From Microbacterium sp. K24 (GTDB taxonomy: Bacteria; Actinomycetota; Actinomycetes; Actinomycetales; Microbacteriaceae), in the NCBI RefSeq assembly GCF_004794465.1, contig NZ_SSDJ01000044.1, positions 1-40,136 on the forward strand: 40,136 nucleotides of DNA, written 5' to 3'. Shown here piece after piece: positions 18,032 to 25,259 of this stretch (position 1 is its first letter; each line of letters opens with the position of its first letter). A model generated the notes under the pieces. The model made no database searches, was not told the origin of the DNA, and was given only the letters and a program-made list of their open reading frames with translations. Both the position numbers and the translations under genes were made by a program.

Positions 18032-19713
18032 GATGTCGTCTCTTTCTTGTGAGGGGGGAGTTCCGCGGCGAGCGTCGCCACGGCCTTTCGGGCAGAAGCC
18101 GCGTCATCGGCGGCGAGGGCCGCCTCGGCGAGGCCGCGGGCTTCGTCGAGGGTGCGTCCGGAGAGGGTGAGCCGTACGTCCGCGAGGGCGGACGGCGCCA
18201 TCGACAGGCTGGTGGCGCCGAGCCCGACGAGCACGACGGCCAGCAGCGGATCGGCGGCTGCCTCGCCGCAGATGCCCACCGGCTTGCCCAGACGGGCACC
18301 CGCCGCGCCGACCTCGCGTACCAGGCGGAGGACCGCTGGATGCCACGGGTCCTGGAACCCGGCCACCGAGCCGAGCAGGCGGTCGGCGGCCATCGTGTAC
18401 TGGGTCAGGTCGTTCGTCCCGATCGACGCGAAGTCGGCATGCGCGAGCACGCGATCCGCGAGCAGGGCGCTCGACGGGACCTCGACCATCACGCCGGCGG
18501 TCTTCAGACCGTACTCACGGGCCAGGGCCGTGAAGTAGACGGTCTCCTCGACGGTCGCCACCATCGGGGCCATGACCCAGAGGTCGGCCTCGGTCGTGGC
18601 ATCCGCTTCCGCGAGAGCGGTGAGCTGCTCGCGCAGGATGTCTTCGCTGGCACGCAGCGCGCGGATCCCACGCAGACCGAGAGCGGGATTCTCCTCGTGC
18701 GCGTCGTTGAGGAACGCGAGCGGCTTGTCGGCACCGGCGTCCAGGACCCGCACGACGACCTTCTTGCCGGGGAACGCGGCCAGGAGCTCCCGGTACGCCT
18801 CCCGCTGCTGGCTGACCGTCGGAGCCTGGGCGGATGACAGGAACAGGAACTCAGTGCGGAAGAGCCCGACGCCCTCGGCCCCCCGTTCGACCGCATCGGC
18901 CGCGTCCGCGGGTTTCCCCAGGTTCGCCAGCAGCGCGATCGGCGTGCCGTCGGCGAGGGCGCCGGGAGTCAGTGGTGCAGCATCGGCCGACATGCGAGCG
19001 GCCGCGCGCTGTGCGGCGCGGTCCTTCTCCTCCGTCGTCGGGTCGGTCGTCACGACGCCCGCGGCCGCGTCGACGATCACCGTCTCGCCGTTCTCGAGCG
19101 TGAAGCCGTCGGCGACGCCGACGATCGCGACGATGCCCTTCTCTCGCGCGAGGATCGCCGTGTGAGAGGTCGGACCGCCGTCGACCGTGATCAGCCCCAG
19201 CACCTGGTCGAGGTCGAGCAGGGCCGTGTCGGCGGGGGCGAGGTCGCGCGCCACCAGCACGAACGGATGCCCCGGGTCGGGGACTCCGGGTGCATCGACG
19301 CCGCGCAGGCGGGCGAGCACCCGCTGAGCGATGTCGTCGAGATCGGCGGCGCGCTCGCCGAGGTAGCCGCCGACGGCCTCGAGGGTCGCACGGAACCCGG
19401 CGAAGGCGTCGTGCACGGCCCACTCGGCCGTCGCACCTGCGTCGATCCGGCCGTCGACCTCGTCCTGCAGCGTCGGGTCCTCGGCGATCATCGCCTGCGC
19501 CTCGAGCACCTCCTGCGCCGAACCGCCGGCGGTCTCGCCGCGCGCGTTCAGCTCCTGCGCGACGACCGAGATGGCCTCGCGCACCCTGGCACGCTCCGCC
19601 TCGGCGCCGATCGTGCTCGGGGAGTCGTCGGGCGCGGGCACGGGCTCCGTCATACGGATGACCGGGCCCTGGGCGACGCCCAGGCCGATGCCCACACCGC
19701 GCAGCTCGCTCAT
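18028..19713 (-). CDS. ptsI: PTS enzyme I (PEP-protein phosphotransferase)
   Basis: Starts the PTS phosphate relay by transferring phosphate from phosphoenolpyruvate to HPr. In the 561-residue protein the N-terminal HPr-binding/phosphohistidine domain has the active His184 in GGPTSHTAIL. The C-terminal PEP-binding barrel shows LFRTEFLFL, DAGADKPLAFL and the catalytic-Cys segment GICGEAAADP near residue 475. ATG 19713 overlaps the HPr stop (ATGA); the frame is open upstream but only as a shadow of HPr. Placing enzyme I inside a sugar-specific operon means its level would follow mannitol induction unless another copy or promoter exists outside the window. Confidence 0.95.
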   Translation of the reverse strand: MSELRGVGIGLGVAQGPVIRMTEPVPAPDDSPSTIGAEAERARVREAISVVAQELNARGETAGGSAQEVLEAQAMIAEDPTLQDEVDGRIDAGATAEWAVHDAFAGFRATLEAVGGYLGERAADLDDIAQRVLARLRGVDAPGVPDPGHPFVLVARDLAPADTALLDLDQVLGLITVDGGPTSHTAILAREKGIVAIVGVADGFTLENGETVIVDAAAGVVTTDPTTEEKDRAAQRAAARMSADAAPLTPGALADGTPIALLANLGKPADAADAVERGAEGVGLFRTEFLFLSSAQAPTVSQQREAYRELLAAFPGKKVVVRVLDAGADKPLAFLNDAHEENPALGLRGIRALRASEDILREQLTALAEADATTEADLWVMAPMVATVEETVYFTALAREYGLKTAGVMVEVPSSALLADRVLAHADFASIGTNDLTQYTMAADRLLGSVAGFQDPWHPAVLRLVREVGAAGARLGKPVGICGEAAADPLLAVVLVGLGATSLSMAPSALADVRLTLSGRTLDEARGLAEAALAADDAASARKAVATLAAELPPHKKETTS

Positions 19714-19991
19714 CCGGCGGCGTCCTGGTCGTGGTCGGTCGTGAGCAGTTCGGTGAGCGTGTCCAGCACGCCTTCGGCGCCGTCGCCGTCCGCGGTCAGG
19801 GTGACGTAGTCGCCGTATTCGACGGCGAGCGAGATGACCCCGAGGATGCTGGCGGCGTTGACCGGCTTGCCCGAGTCCTTCGCGATCGTGACGGTGAGGC
19901 CCGACTCCTTCGCGGCCTGTGCGAAGAGCTTGGCCGGACGCGCGTGCAATCCGTGGGAGGAGCCGATCCGAACGGTGCGTGTGGCGGTCAT
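19710..19991 (-). CDS. ptsH: PTS phosphocarrier HPr
   Basis: Carries phosphate from enzyme I to EIIA. The protein has 93 residues with the phospho-accepting His16 in SSHGLHARPA. The SILG segment in VNAASILGV corresponds to the regulatory-serine region (Ser46) of Firmicute HPr, though no HPr kinase gene is in the window. ATG 19991 follows AAAGGAA and overlaps the upstream IIB stop (ATGA); its stop overlaps ptsI the same way. It is one of two HPr genes in the window. Confidence 0.93.
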   Translation of the reverse strand: MTATRTVRIGSSHGLHARPAKLFAQAAKESGLTVTIAKDSGKPVNAASILGVISLAVEYGDYVTLTADGDGAEGVLDTLTELLTTDHDQDAAG

Positions 19992-20305
19992 GATGTTCCT
20001 TTCGGGGTGTTCCTGAGGTCGGCGAGGAAGGATCGTGCGAACTCGAGCGTGAGAGCCCCGTCGCGGTCCGCGAACACATCGTCCGGGAGCACGGCGACGG
20101 GAGAGTGCGCGTGCTCGCGGATCGTGTCCAGGCGGTCTGCGAGATGGGGACCGACCAGGATCAGGTCGTGGTCGCTCCCCGAGACGGAGTGCTCCATACC
20201 GGCCGATGCCTCCCAGTCGAGCCCGGCATGGGACGCTGCCCGCCGGAGTCGCTGGGCGACGAACGTGCTCGACGCACCGGCGCCGCACACCACGAGGATC
20301 CTCAT
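19988..20305 (-). CDS. Free PTS IIB protein, first gene of the mannitol operon
   Basis: A 105-residue stand-alone IIB of the lactose/cellobiose type, with the phospho-accepting Cys7 in VVCGAGASSTFVAQRL. ATG 20305 is preceded by a strong AGGAAGG ribosome-binding site. It is the first gene of the operon and overlaps HPr by 4 bp. MtlA already contains a IIB domain, so this one is redundant for mannitol transport. It might serve another IIC outside the window, or act as a dedicated phosphorylation partner of the divergent regulator MtlR; both ideas are inference. Length and motif fit a complete IIB, not a fragment. Confidence 0.85.
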   Translation of the reverse strand: MRILVVCGAGASSTFVAQRLRRAASHAGLDWEASAGMEHSVSGSDHDLILVGPHLADRLDTIREHAHSPVAVLPDDVFADRDGALTLEFARSFLADLRNTPKGTS

Positions 20306-20374
20306 CGATTCCACCTTCCTGAGAACAGTCTGTGAACCATCGGCCGGCTGCGCCAACAGGTTCCTTTCCGCCCC

Positions 20375-20395
20375 CGCGGAACAGCGGCTTCCGCG
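20375..20395. promoter_or_regulatory. Inverted repeat between mtlR and the mannitol operon
   Basis: CGCGGAA and TTCCGCG flank a 7-nt spacer in the 168-bp gap between the divergent starts. It is a candidate MtlR binding site or an untranslated-leader hairpin. I could not identify convincing -35/-10 pairs on either strand of this gap. Confidence 0.35.
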
Positions 20396-20473
20396 CGCGG
20401 GCACCCCGGTAGCTGACATCATGGAGGTCACGCCAGGACAGTGCAGTCAGCACGTGGGGAAGTCGGAGGGATC

Positions 20474-22396
20474 ATGTCGCGACAGCGTCAGGACCAGCTC
20501 CTCTCCACCCTGCTCCGGCAGGAGGGCTGGGCGACGGCCGCGACCCTCGCCGACGTTCTCGGGGTCACGCCGCGCAGCATCCGCTCGTACGTCGCCGCGC
20601 TGAACGCCCGGACCCCGGGCGCCGGGGTGATCGAGTCGGGACCCGCGGGGTACCGCGCCGGACCCGGTGCGCGCGGCGCGATCCGCATGAGGCAGACGGG
20701 GGAGTCCGCGCCCCGCGATCGCCTGCATGCGCTCGTGCGCACCCTGCTCGACCTGCCGGCGGGGATCGACGTTTTCGACACCGCCGATGAGCTGCACGTC
20801 AGCGAGGCGACCCTGGAGGCGGACCTGGTGCGGGTGCGCGGCCTGCTCGACGGCACCGACCTCACCCTGGAGCGGGATCGCGAGACCGTGCGGCTGCGGG
20901 GGAACGAGGCCGCCCAGCGGCGGCTGCTCAGCCGGCTGGCGCACGACGAGATGGACGACGCGTCGTTCCATCCGGAGACCTTCCGTCGGGCGCTCTCCGG
21001 CAGCGCCGTCGCCGCGCACGCCGTCGGGCCGTTCAAGACCGCACTGGTGCGCGAGCTCGGCGAGCTGGGCTACTACGTCAACGAGCTCGCGATCGCCGAC
21101 GTGCTGCTGCACATCGCGATCGCGGCGGAGCGGGTCGCCGCCGGTCACGCGCTCGACTCCTCGCCGGCCGGCGCCAGGGAGGAGATCCCTCGAGTGGGCG
21201 CCGTCATCGCGCGGCTGGCGGCGGAGAACTTCGATGTCGTGCTCGGCGAGGGCGACAGCAGCCATCTCGCGTCCCTGGTGCTCACGCGCATCGTCGCTCC
21301 GGGGGAGGACGCCACCCGCGATGTCGCGCGCAGCGGCGTGGATCCCGAGGTCGAGGCGGCCGTGCGCGCCGAGATCGCACGGGCGGCCGACGACTATCAG
21401 GTCGATCTCGTCGACGAGACCTTCGTGCTCCGCCTCGCGCTCCACGTGCAGAACCTGCTGCGTCGTGCGGAGGAGAGCGCCCTGACGCGCAACCCGCTCA
21501 CCCGCTCCCTCAAGACGACCTACCCGATGATCTTCGAGGTCGCCGTCTCGATCGCCAGCGGACTGCACGACCGTGTCGGAACGCCGATCCACGACGACGA
21601 GATCGCGTACATCGCGATGCACGTCGGTGGGCGCCTCGAGCGCAGCCGGAAGGCCGAGTCCATCCTGACCGCGACGATCGTGTGCCCCGGCTACTACGAG
21701 CTGCACGAGCTGCTGCGCTCCAGCGTCGACCGTTCGCTGGGGTCGGCGATCGAGGTGACGAGCGTCGTCACCAACGTCGACCCCGACTGGGCGTCGTTCG
21801 ACACCGATCTGGTTCTCAGCACGATCGAGCCCGGGTCGTCGGGCGACCGCTTCGTGCGCATCCAGCCCTTCCTGACCGACGCCGACGTCGACCGCATCCA
21901 GCAGGCCGCGGCGCGCGTCCGCCGCGGTCGTCGGCTCACGAGACTGCGCGGCGAGCTCGCCCGGTACTTCCACCCGGAGGCGTACGTCTTCCCGCTGCCG
22001 GACGAGGGCGAGGAGGCGATCATCCGCCGCCTGGGCGGGCTGCTCATCGATGTCGGACTGATCGGCGAGGACTACGTCGAGAACACGATCGTGCGCGAGC
22101 GGATGTCGTCCACCGCGTTCACCGACGCCTTGGCCGTGCCGCATGCACTGCAGATGACCGCCACGCGCACCGCGATCGCGATCGGGGTCACCGACGGCTC
22201 GGCGGCGTGGGGCGACGGGCGCGTGCAGGTCGTCGCGCTCGCGGCCTTCAGCGAGAGCGACCGTGCCGCTTTCCAGACCGTGTTCGAGCAGCTCGTCGAG
22301 GTGTTCAGCGAACGCGAGAGCGTGCAGCGGATCGTCCGCCGGGGCACGACCTTCGAAGCCTTCCTCGACGAGCTCGTCGCCGTCATCGACGGCTGA
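20474..22396 (+). CDS. mtlR: PRD-containing transcriptional activator of the mannitol operon
   Basis: A 640-residue BglG/MtlR-type regulator whose activity is set by PTS phosphorylation. It has an N-terminal HTH (about 6-60, DVLGVTPRSIRSYV), a second Mga-like HTH (about 85-160, ELHVSEATLEADL), PRD1 (about 185-290, with LLHIAIAAER), PRD2 (about 310-395, with HDDEIAYIAMHVGGR), a IIB-like domain starting at IVCPGYYELHELL (Cys near 407), and a C-terminal IIA-like domain with PH in ALAVPHAL. The HTH makes it a DNA-binding activator rather than an RNA antiterminator. ATG 20474 has GGAGGG 3 nt upstream. It is divergent from the mannitol operon, its probable target. Confidence 0.88.
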   Translation: MSRQRQDQLLSTLLRQEGWATAATLADVLGVTPRSIRSYVAALNARTPGAGVIESGPAGYRAGPGARGAIRMRQTGESAPRDRLHALVRTLLDLPAGIDVFDTADELHVSEATLEADLVRVRGLLDGTDLTLERDRETVRLRGNEAAQRRLLSRLAHDEMDDASFHPETFRRALSGSAVAAHAVGPFKTALVRELGELGYYVNELAIADVLLHIAIAAERVAAGHALDSSPAGAREEIPRVGAVIARLAAENFDVVLGEGDSSHLASLVLTRIVAPGEDATRDVARSGVDPEVEAAVRAEIARAADDYQVDLVDETFVLRLALHVQNLLRRAEESALTRNPLTRSLKTTYPMIFEVAVSIASGLHDRVGTPIHDDEIAYIAMHVGGRLERSRKAESILTATIVCPGYYELHELLRSSVDRSLGSAIEVTSVVTNVDPDWASFDTDLVLSTIEPGSSGDRFVRIQPFLTDADVDRIQQAAARVRRGRRLTRLRGELARYFHPEAYVFPLPDEGEEAIIRRLGGLLIDVGLIGEDYVENTIVRERMSSTAFTDALAVPHALQMTATRTAIAIGVTDGSAAWGDGRVQVVALAAFSESDRAAFQTVFEQLVEVFSERESVQRIVRRGTTFEAFLDELVAVIDG

Positions 22397-22405
22397 GCAC
22401 CGTCG

Positions 22406-22669
22406 TCACGCCGTCGGGTCGAGCACCTCGGCGAGCTGTTCGAGCACGGCGTCGGACGATGCCGAATCCGCGGTCTCCAGCACGACCGCATCGCCGGGGC
22501 CGATCGCGAGATCCATCACGGCGAGGACGCTGCTGAGGTCCACGGTCGACCCGTCGGCGGTGCGGAGCGTGATCGCCGAGTCGTGGGACTGCGCGAGACG
22601 CACGAGCTCGGCGACAGGGCGCGCGTGCACGCCGTTGTGCGCACTGACGATGACCCGTCGGGACGGCAT
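22406..22669 (-). CDS. Second HPr-family phosphocarrier protein
   Basis: An 87-residue HPr paralogue with the phospho-accepting His15 in SAHNGVHARPVAEL. The region around the usual regulatory serine reads VDLSSVLAVMDL. It differs clearly from the HPr in the mannitol operon. ATG 22669 starts 2 bp after the phospho-sugar mutase stop, so it should be translated from the nucleoside phosphorylase/mutase transcript, and it converges on mtlR with a 9-bp gap. It may be a regulatory HPr that links PTS state to nucleoside or sugar-phosphate metabolism, or an ordinary HPr for a second PTS. The His and overall length argue that it is functional. Confidence 0.88.
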   Translation of the reverse strand: MPSRRVIVSAHNGVHARPVAELVRLAQSHDSAITLRTADGSTVDLSSVLAVMDLAIGPGDAVVLETADSASSDAVLEQLAEVLDPTA

Positions 22670-22671
22670 GA

Positions 22672-24372
22672 TCAGGAGCGCTCGTCGAGCAGGGCCCGGA
22701 CGCCTGCCTCGAGGTCTGCCACGGCCGCCAGCGCACCCTCGGCGGAGTCCGCGCGAGCGTCGATGTAGACCTTGAGCTTGGGCTCGGTGCCGCTCGGGCG
22801 CACGATCACGCGCGAGCCGTCGGTGAGGCGGTACCGTAGCACGTCGCCGGACGGCTGGCCCGGGCGTCCCTGCAGCAGATCCTCCGCCGAGGCGATGGAG
22901 CGACCGGCGATCTGCGTCGGCGGCAGGGTGCGCAGAGCCAGCATCACGTTCCCGATGACCGAGACGTCCTCGACGCGCACCGACACCTGTCCGCTGGCGA
23001 AATGCCCGTACGTCTCGCCCAGCTCTCGGAGCAGATCGGCGAGGGTCGCCCCGCGGCCATGCGCCTCGGCGACCAGTCCGAGGATCGCGATCGCCGCGGA
23101 GATGCCGTCCTTGTCGCGGACGGTTTCCGGATTCACGAGGTAGCCGAGCGCCTCCTCGAAGCCGAAGACGATCCCGGGGGCACGGGAGATCCACTTGAAT
23201 CCCGTGAGCGTCTCGTGGAAGTCCAGGCCGTGGTGCGCGGCGACGGCGGCGAGCCCCGGTGACGAGACGAGGGAGCAGGCGAGAGAGGCGCCCGGAGTGC
23301 CTGCGGCCGCGCGCGCCGCGCGAGCCCCGAGCAGCAGCCCGACCTCGTTGCCGGTCAGACGTCGCCAGCCGCCGGGCACCGACTCGTCGGGGATCGCGAG
23401 GGCGAGGCGATCGGCATCCGGATCGTTCGCCAGGATGAAGTCGGCCTTCGCCCGACGCGCCGTAGCGAAGGAGAGATCCATCGCCCCCGGCTCTTCGGGG
23501 TTGGGGAACGACACCGTGCGGAACGTGGCGTCGGGCGTGAGCTGCTCGTCGACGACGACCGGCTGCGGGTAGCCGGCGGAGGTCAGGATGCGCGACAGCG
23601 TCTCCCATCCCACCCCGTGCATCGCGGTGTAGACCCAGCGCAGCTCGGAGGCGCCTTCCGGTGCGGGAGCCACGGCCGCGGTGGCCGCGATGTAGGCCTC
23701 GACGATGTCTTCGCCCGCGGTCTCGTACGCCGTCGAACGGGGCAGGGCCGCCGCGTCCCCGGCATCCGCGACGCGCTGGATCTGCGCGGCGATCTCGGCA
23801 TCCGCCGGGGCGACGATCTGCGAACCCTGATCGGCGCCGCCGAGGTACACCTTGTAGCCGTTGTCATTCGGCGGGTTGTGGCTGGCGGTCACCATGACCC
23901 CTGCGTCCGCGCCGAGGTGCCGCACCGCGAAGGCGAGCACCGGCGTGGGCAGCAGCCGGGGGAGCAGGATCGCGCGCAGCCCGGCACCGGCGAACAGCTC
24001 GGCCGAGTCGGACGCGAACACGCGGGAGTTGCGGCGACCGTCGTAGCCGATCACCACGGTCGGCGTCGCCCCGTGCGCCTTCTCGATGAGATAGGCGGCG
24101 AACCCGGCGGCGGCCTGCGCCACGAGCACGCGGTTCATCCTGTTGCTGCCGGCGCCGAGTTCGCCGCGGAGACCCGCGGTTCCGAACGCGAGACGGGCGC
24201 CGAAGCGGTCGTCCAGGTCGGCCAGGGCGGCCTCGTCACCGCCGCCGGCGCGGGTGATCAGCGCGGCGAGCTCATCGCGGGTCTCGTGATCGGGGTCCTG
24301 TCGCAGCCAGGCGCGGGCCGTGGCGAGCAGCTCGTCGCTCACACGCTCGTCGCTCACACGCTCGTCGCTCAC
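22672..24372 (-). CDS. Phospho-sugar mutase (phosphomannomutase/phosphoglucomutase family)
   Basis: Alpha-D-phosphohexomutase superfamily enzyme, 566 residues from the GTG at 24372. The phosphoserine loop TASHNPPNDNGYK lies near residue 150, the metal loop is ANDPDADRLA near 306, the sugar-binding loop is FEEALGY near 395, and the phosphate-binding loop is VRPSGTEPKLKVY near 530. The GTG overlaps the PNP stop (GTGA). The N-terminus is a repeat, MSDERVSDERVSDE, encoded by a near-triplicated 15-bp unit in which each copy has an in-frame GTG, so the true start could be 24372, 24357 or 24342. Its place right after PNP suggests it acts on ribose or deoxyribose 1-phosphate, as known for some members; the actual sugar is not proven. 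Confidence 0.9.
   Translation of the reverse strand: MSDERVSDERVSDELLATARAWLRQDPDHETRDELAALITRAGGGDEAALADLDDRFGARLAFGTAGLRGELGAGSNRMNRVLVAQAAAGFAAYLIEKAHGATPTVVIGYDGRRNSRVFASDSAELFAGAGLRAILLPRLLPTPVLAFAVRHLGADAGVMVTASHNPPNDNGYKVYLGGADQGSQIVAPADAEIAAQIQRVADAGDAAALPRSTAYETAGEDIVEAYIAATAAVAPAPEGASELRWVYTAMHGVGWETLSRILTSAGYPQPVVVDEQLTPDATFRTVSFPNPEEPGAMDLSFATARRAKADFILANDPDADRLALAIPDESVPGGWRRLTGNEVGLLLGARAARAAAGTPGASLACSLVSSPGLAAVAAHHGLDFHETLTGFKWISRAPGIVFGFEEALGYLVNPETVRDKDGISAAIAILGLVAEAHGRGATLADLLRELGETYGHFASGQVSVRVEDVSVIGNVMLALRTLPPTQIAGRSIASAEDLLQGRPGQPSGDVLRYRLTDGSRVIVRPSGTEPKLKVYIDARADSAEGALAAVADLEAGVRALLDERS
24331..24372 (-). repeat. Tandem 15-bp repeat containing three in-frame GTG codons
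   Basis: The unit ctcgtcgctcacacg (plus strand) occurs at 24331-24345 and 24346-24360, with a third 12-nt partial copy at 24361-24372. On the minus strand each copy encodes Val/Met-Ser-Asp-Glu and offers a GTG start codon for the phospho-sugar mutase. Confidence 0.9.
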
Positions 24373-25202
24373 AGTGCCTCGACCACCCGGGCGAGGAGAG
24401 CGGAGATCACGGGCTCGGCCTCGCGGCCCGCCTCGATGACCTCGGCGTGGCTGAGCGGCGTCTGCTGGATACCGGCAGCGAGATTCGTGATGAGCGAGAA
24501 GCCGAGGATCTCCATGCCGGCCTCCCGGGCGGCGATCGCCTCGAGAGCGGTCGACATGCCGACGATGTGGCCCCCGATGGTCTTCGCCATCTGCACCTCG
24601 GCCGGCGTCTCGTAGTGCGGGCCGCGGAACTGCGTGTACACGCCCTCGTCGAGGCTCGGGTCGATCGTGCGCGCGATGTCGCGCAGACGCTTCGCGTACA
24701 GGTCGGTGAGGTCGATGAACGTCGCGCCTTCGAGCGGCGAGTCCGCCGTGAGGTTGATGTGGTCGCTGATCAGCACCGGCTGCCCGGGCTTCCAGGTCTC
24801 GCGGATGCCGCCGGCGCCGTTGGTGAGCACCATGATCTTCGCCCCCGTGGCGGCGGCGGTACGGACGCTGTGCACGACCCTGCGTACGCCGTGGTCCTCG
24901 TAGTAGTGGGTGCGCGCGCCGATCACGAGCACGTTCTTGCCGCCGGGGGTGCGGATGCTGCGGAGTGTGCCGACGTGCCCCTCCAGGGCGGGCTTCGAGA
25001 ATCCGGTGACCTCGGTGGCGGGGATCGTGGCGACCGTCTCGCCGATGATGTCGGCGGCCTTGCCCCAGCCGCTGCCGAGGGTGAGAGCGATGTCGTGCTG
25101 CTCGACTCCGGTCAGGCGCGCGATGTCTGCGGCAGCCTGAGAGGCGACCTCGAACGGGTTCGCGGTCGGGTCGTCGAGAGGATTGCTGTGGATTTCGGGC
25201 AT
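24369..25202 (-). CDS. punA: Purine nucleoside phosphorylase
   Basis: Phosphorolyses inosine and guanosine to base and ribose 1-phosphate. At 277 residues it is the trimeric (mammalian-type, PunA/DeoD of mycobacteria) class. LGSGWG (near 43) and GARTHYYEDHG (near 96-106) bind phosphate, and GPHYETPAE near 195 contacts phosphate and ribose. GMSTALEAIAA near 217 is the conserved ribose-site segment. LITNLAAGI near 240 carries the purine-binding Asn. ATG 25202 has a TAGAGT box 6 nt upstream, so the mRNA is likely leaderless. It is the first gene of a three-gene unit with the phospho-sugar mutase and HPr-2. It would take the inosine made by Add. Confidence 0.94.
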   Translation of the reverse strand: MPEIHSNPLDDPTANPFEVASQAAADIARLTGVEQHDIALTLGSGWGKAADIIGETVATIPATEVTGFSKPALEGHVGTLRSIRTPGGKNVLVIGARTHYYEDHGVRRVVHSVRTAAATGAKIMVLTNGAGGIRETWKPGQPVLISDHINLTADSPLEGATFIDLTDLYAKRLRDIARTIDPSLDEGVYTQFRGPHYETPAEVQMAKTIGGHIVGMSTALEAIAAREAGMEILGFSLITNLAAGIQQTPLSHAEVIEAGREAEPVISALLARVVEAL

Positions 25203-25208
25203 GGATCC

Positions 25209-25214
25209 ACTCTA
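25209..25214 (-). promoter_or_regulatory. Putative -10 box of the PNP operon (leaderless)
   Basis: On the minus strand TAGAGT is followed by ggatcc (6 nt) and the ATG at 25202. No ribosome-binding site can fit in this gap. Confidence 0.5.
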
Positions 25215-25259
25215 GGAAGGTGGAGGGCCGGGGGCCAGGATTGCGGAAGAATGGATTCC

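Noticed and set aside
20306..20440. Upstream extension of the free IIB gene
   Set aside because: The minus-strand frame stays open to 20431, but the ATG at 20305 has a strong ribosome-binding site and starts the conserved IIB sequence.
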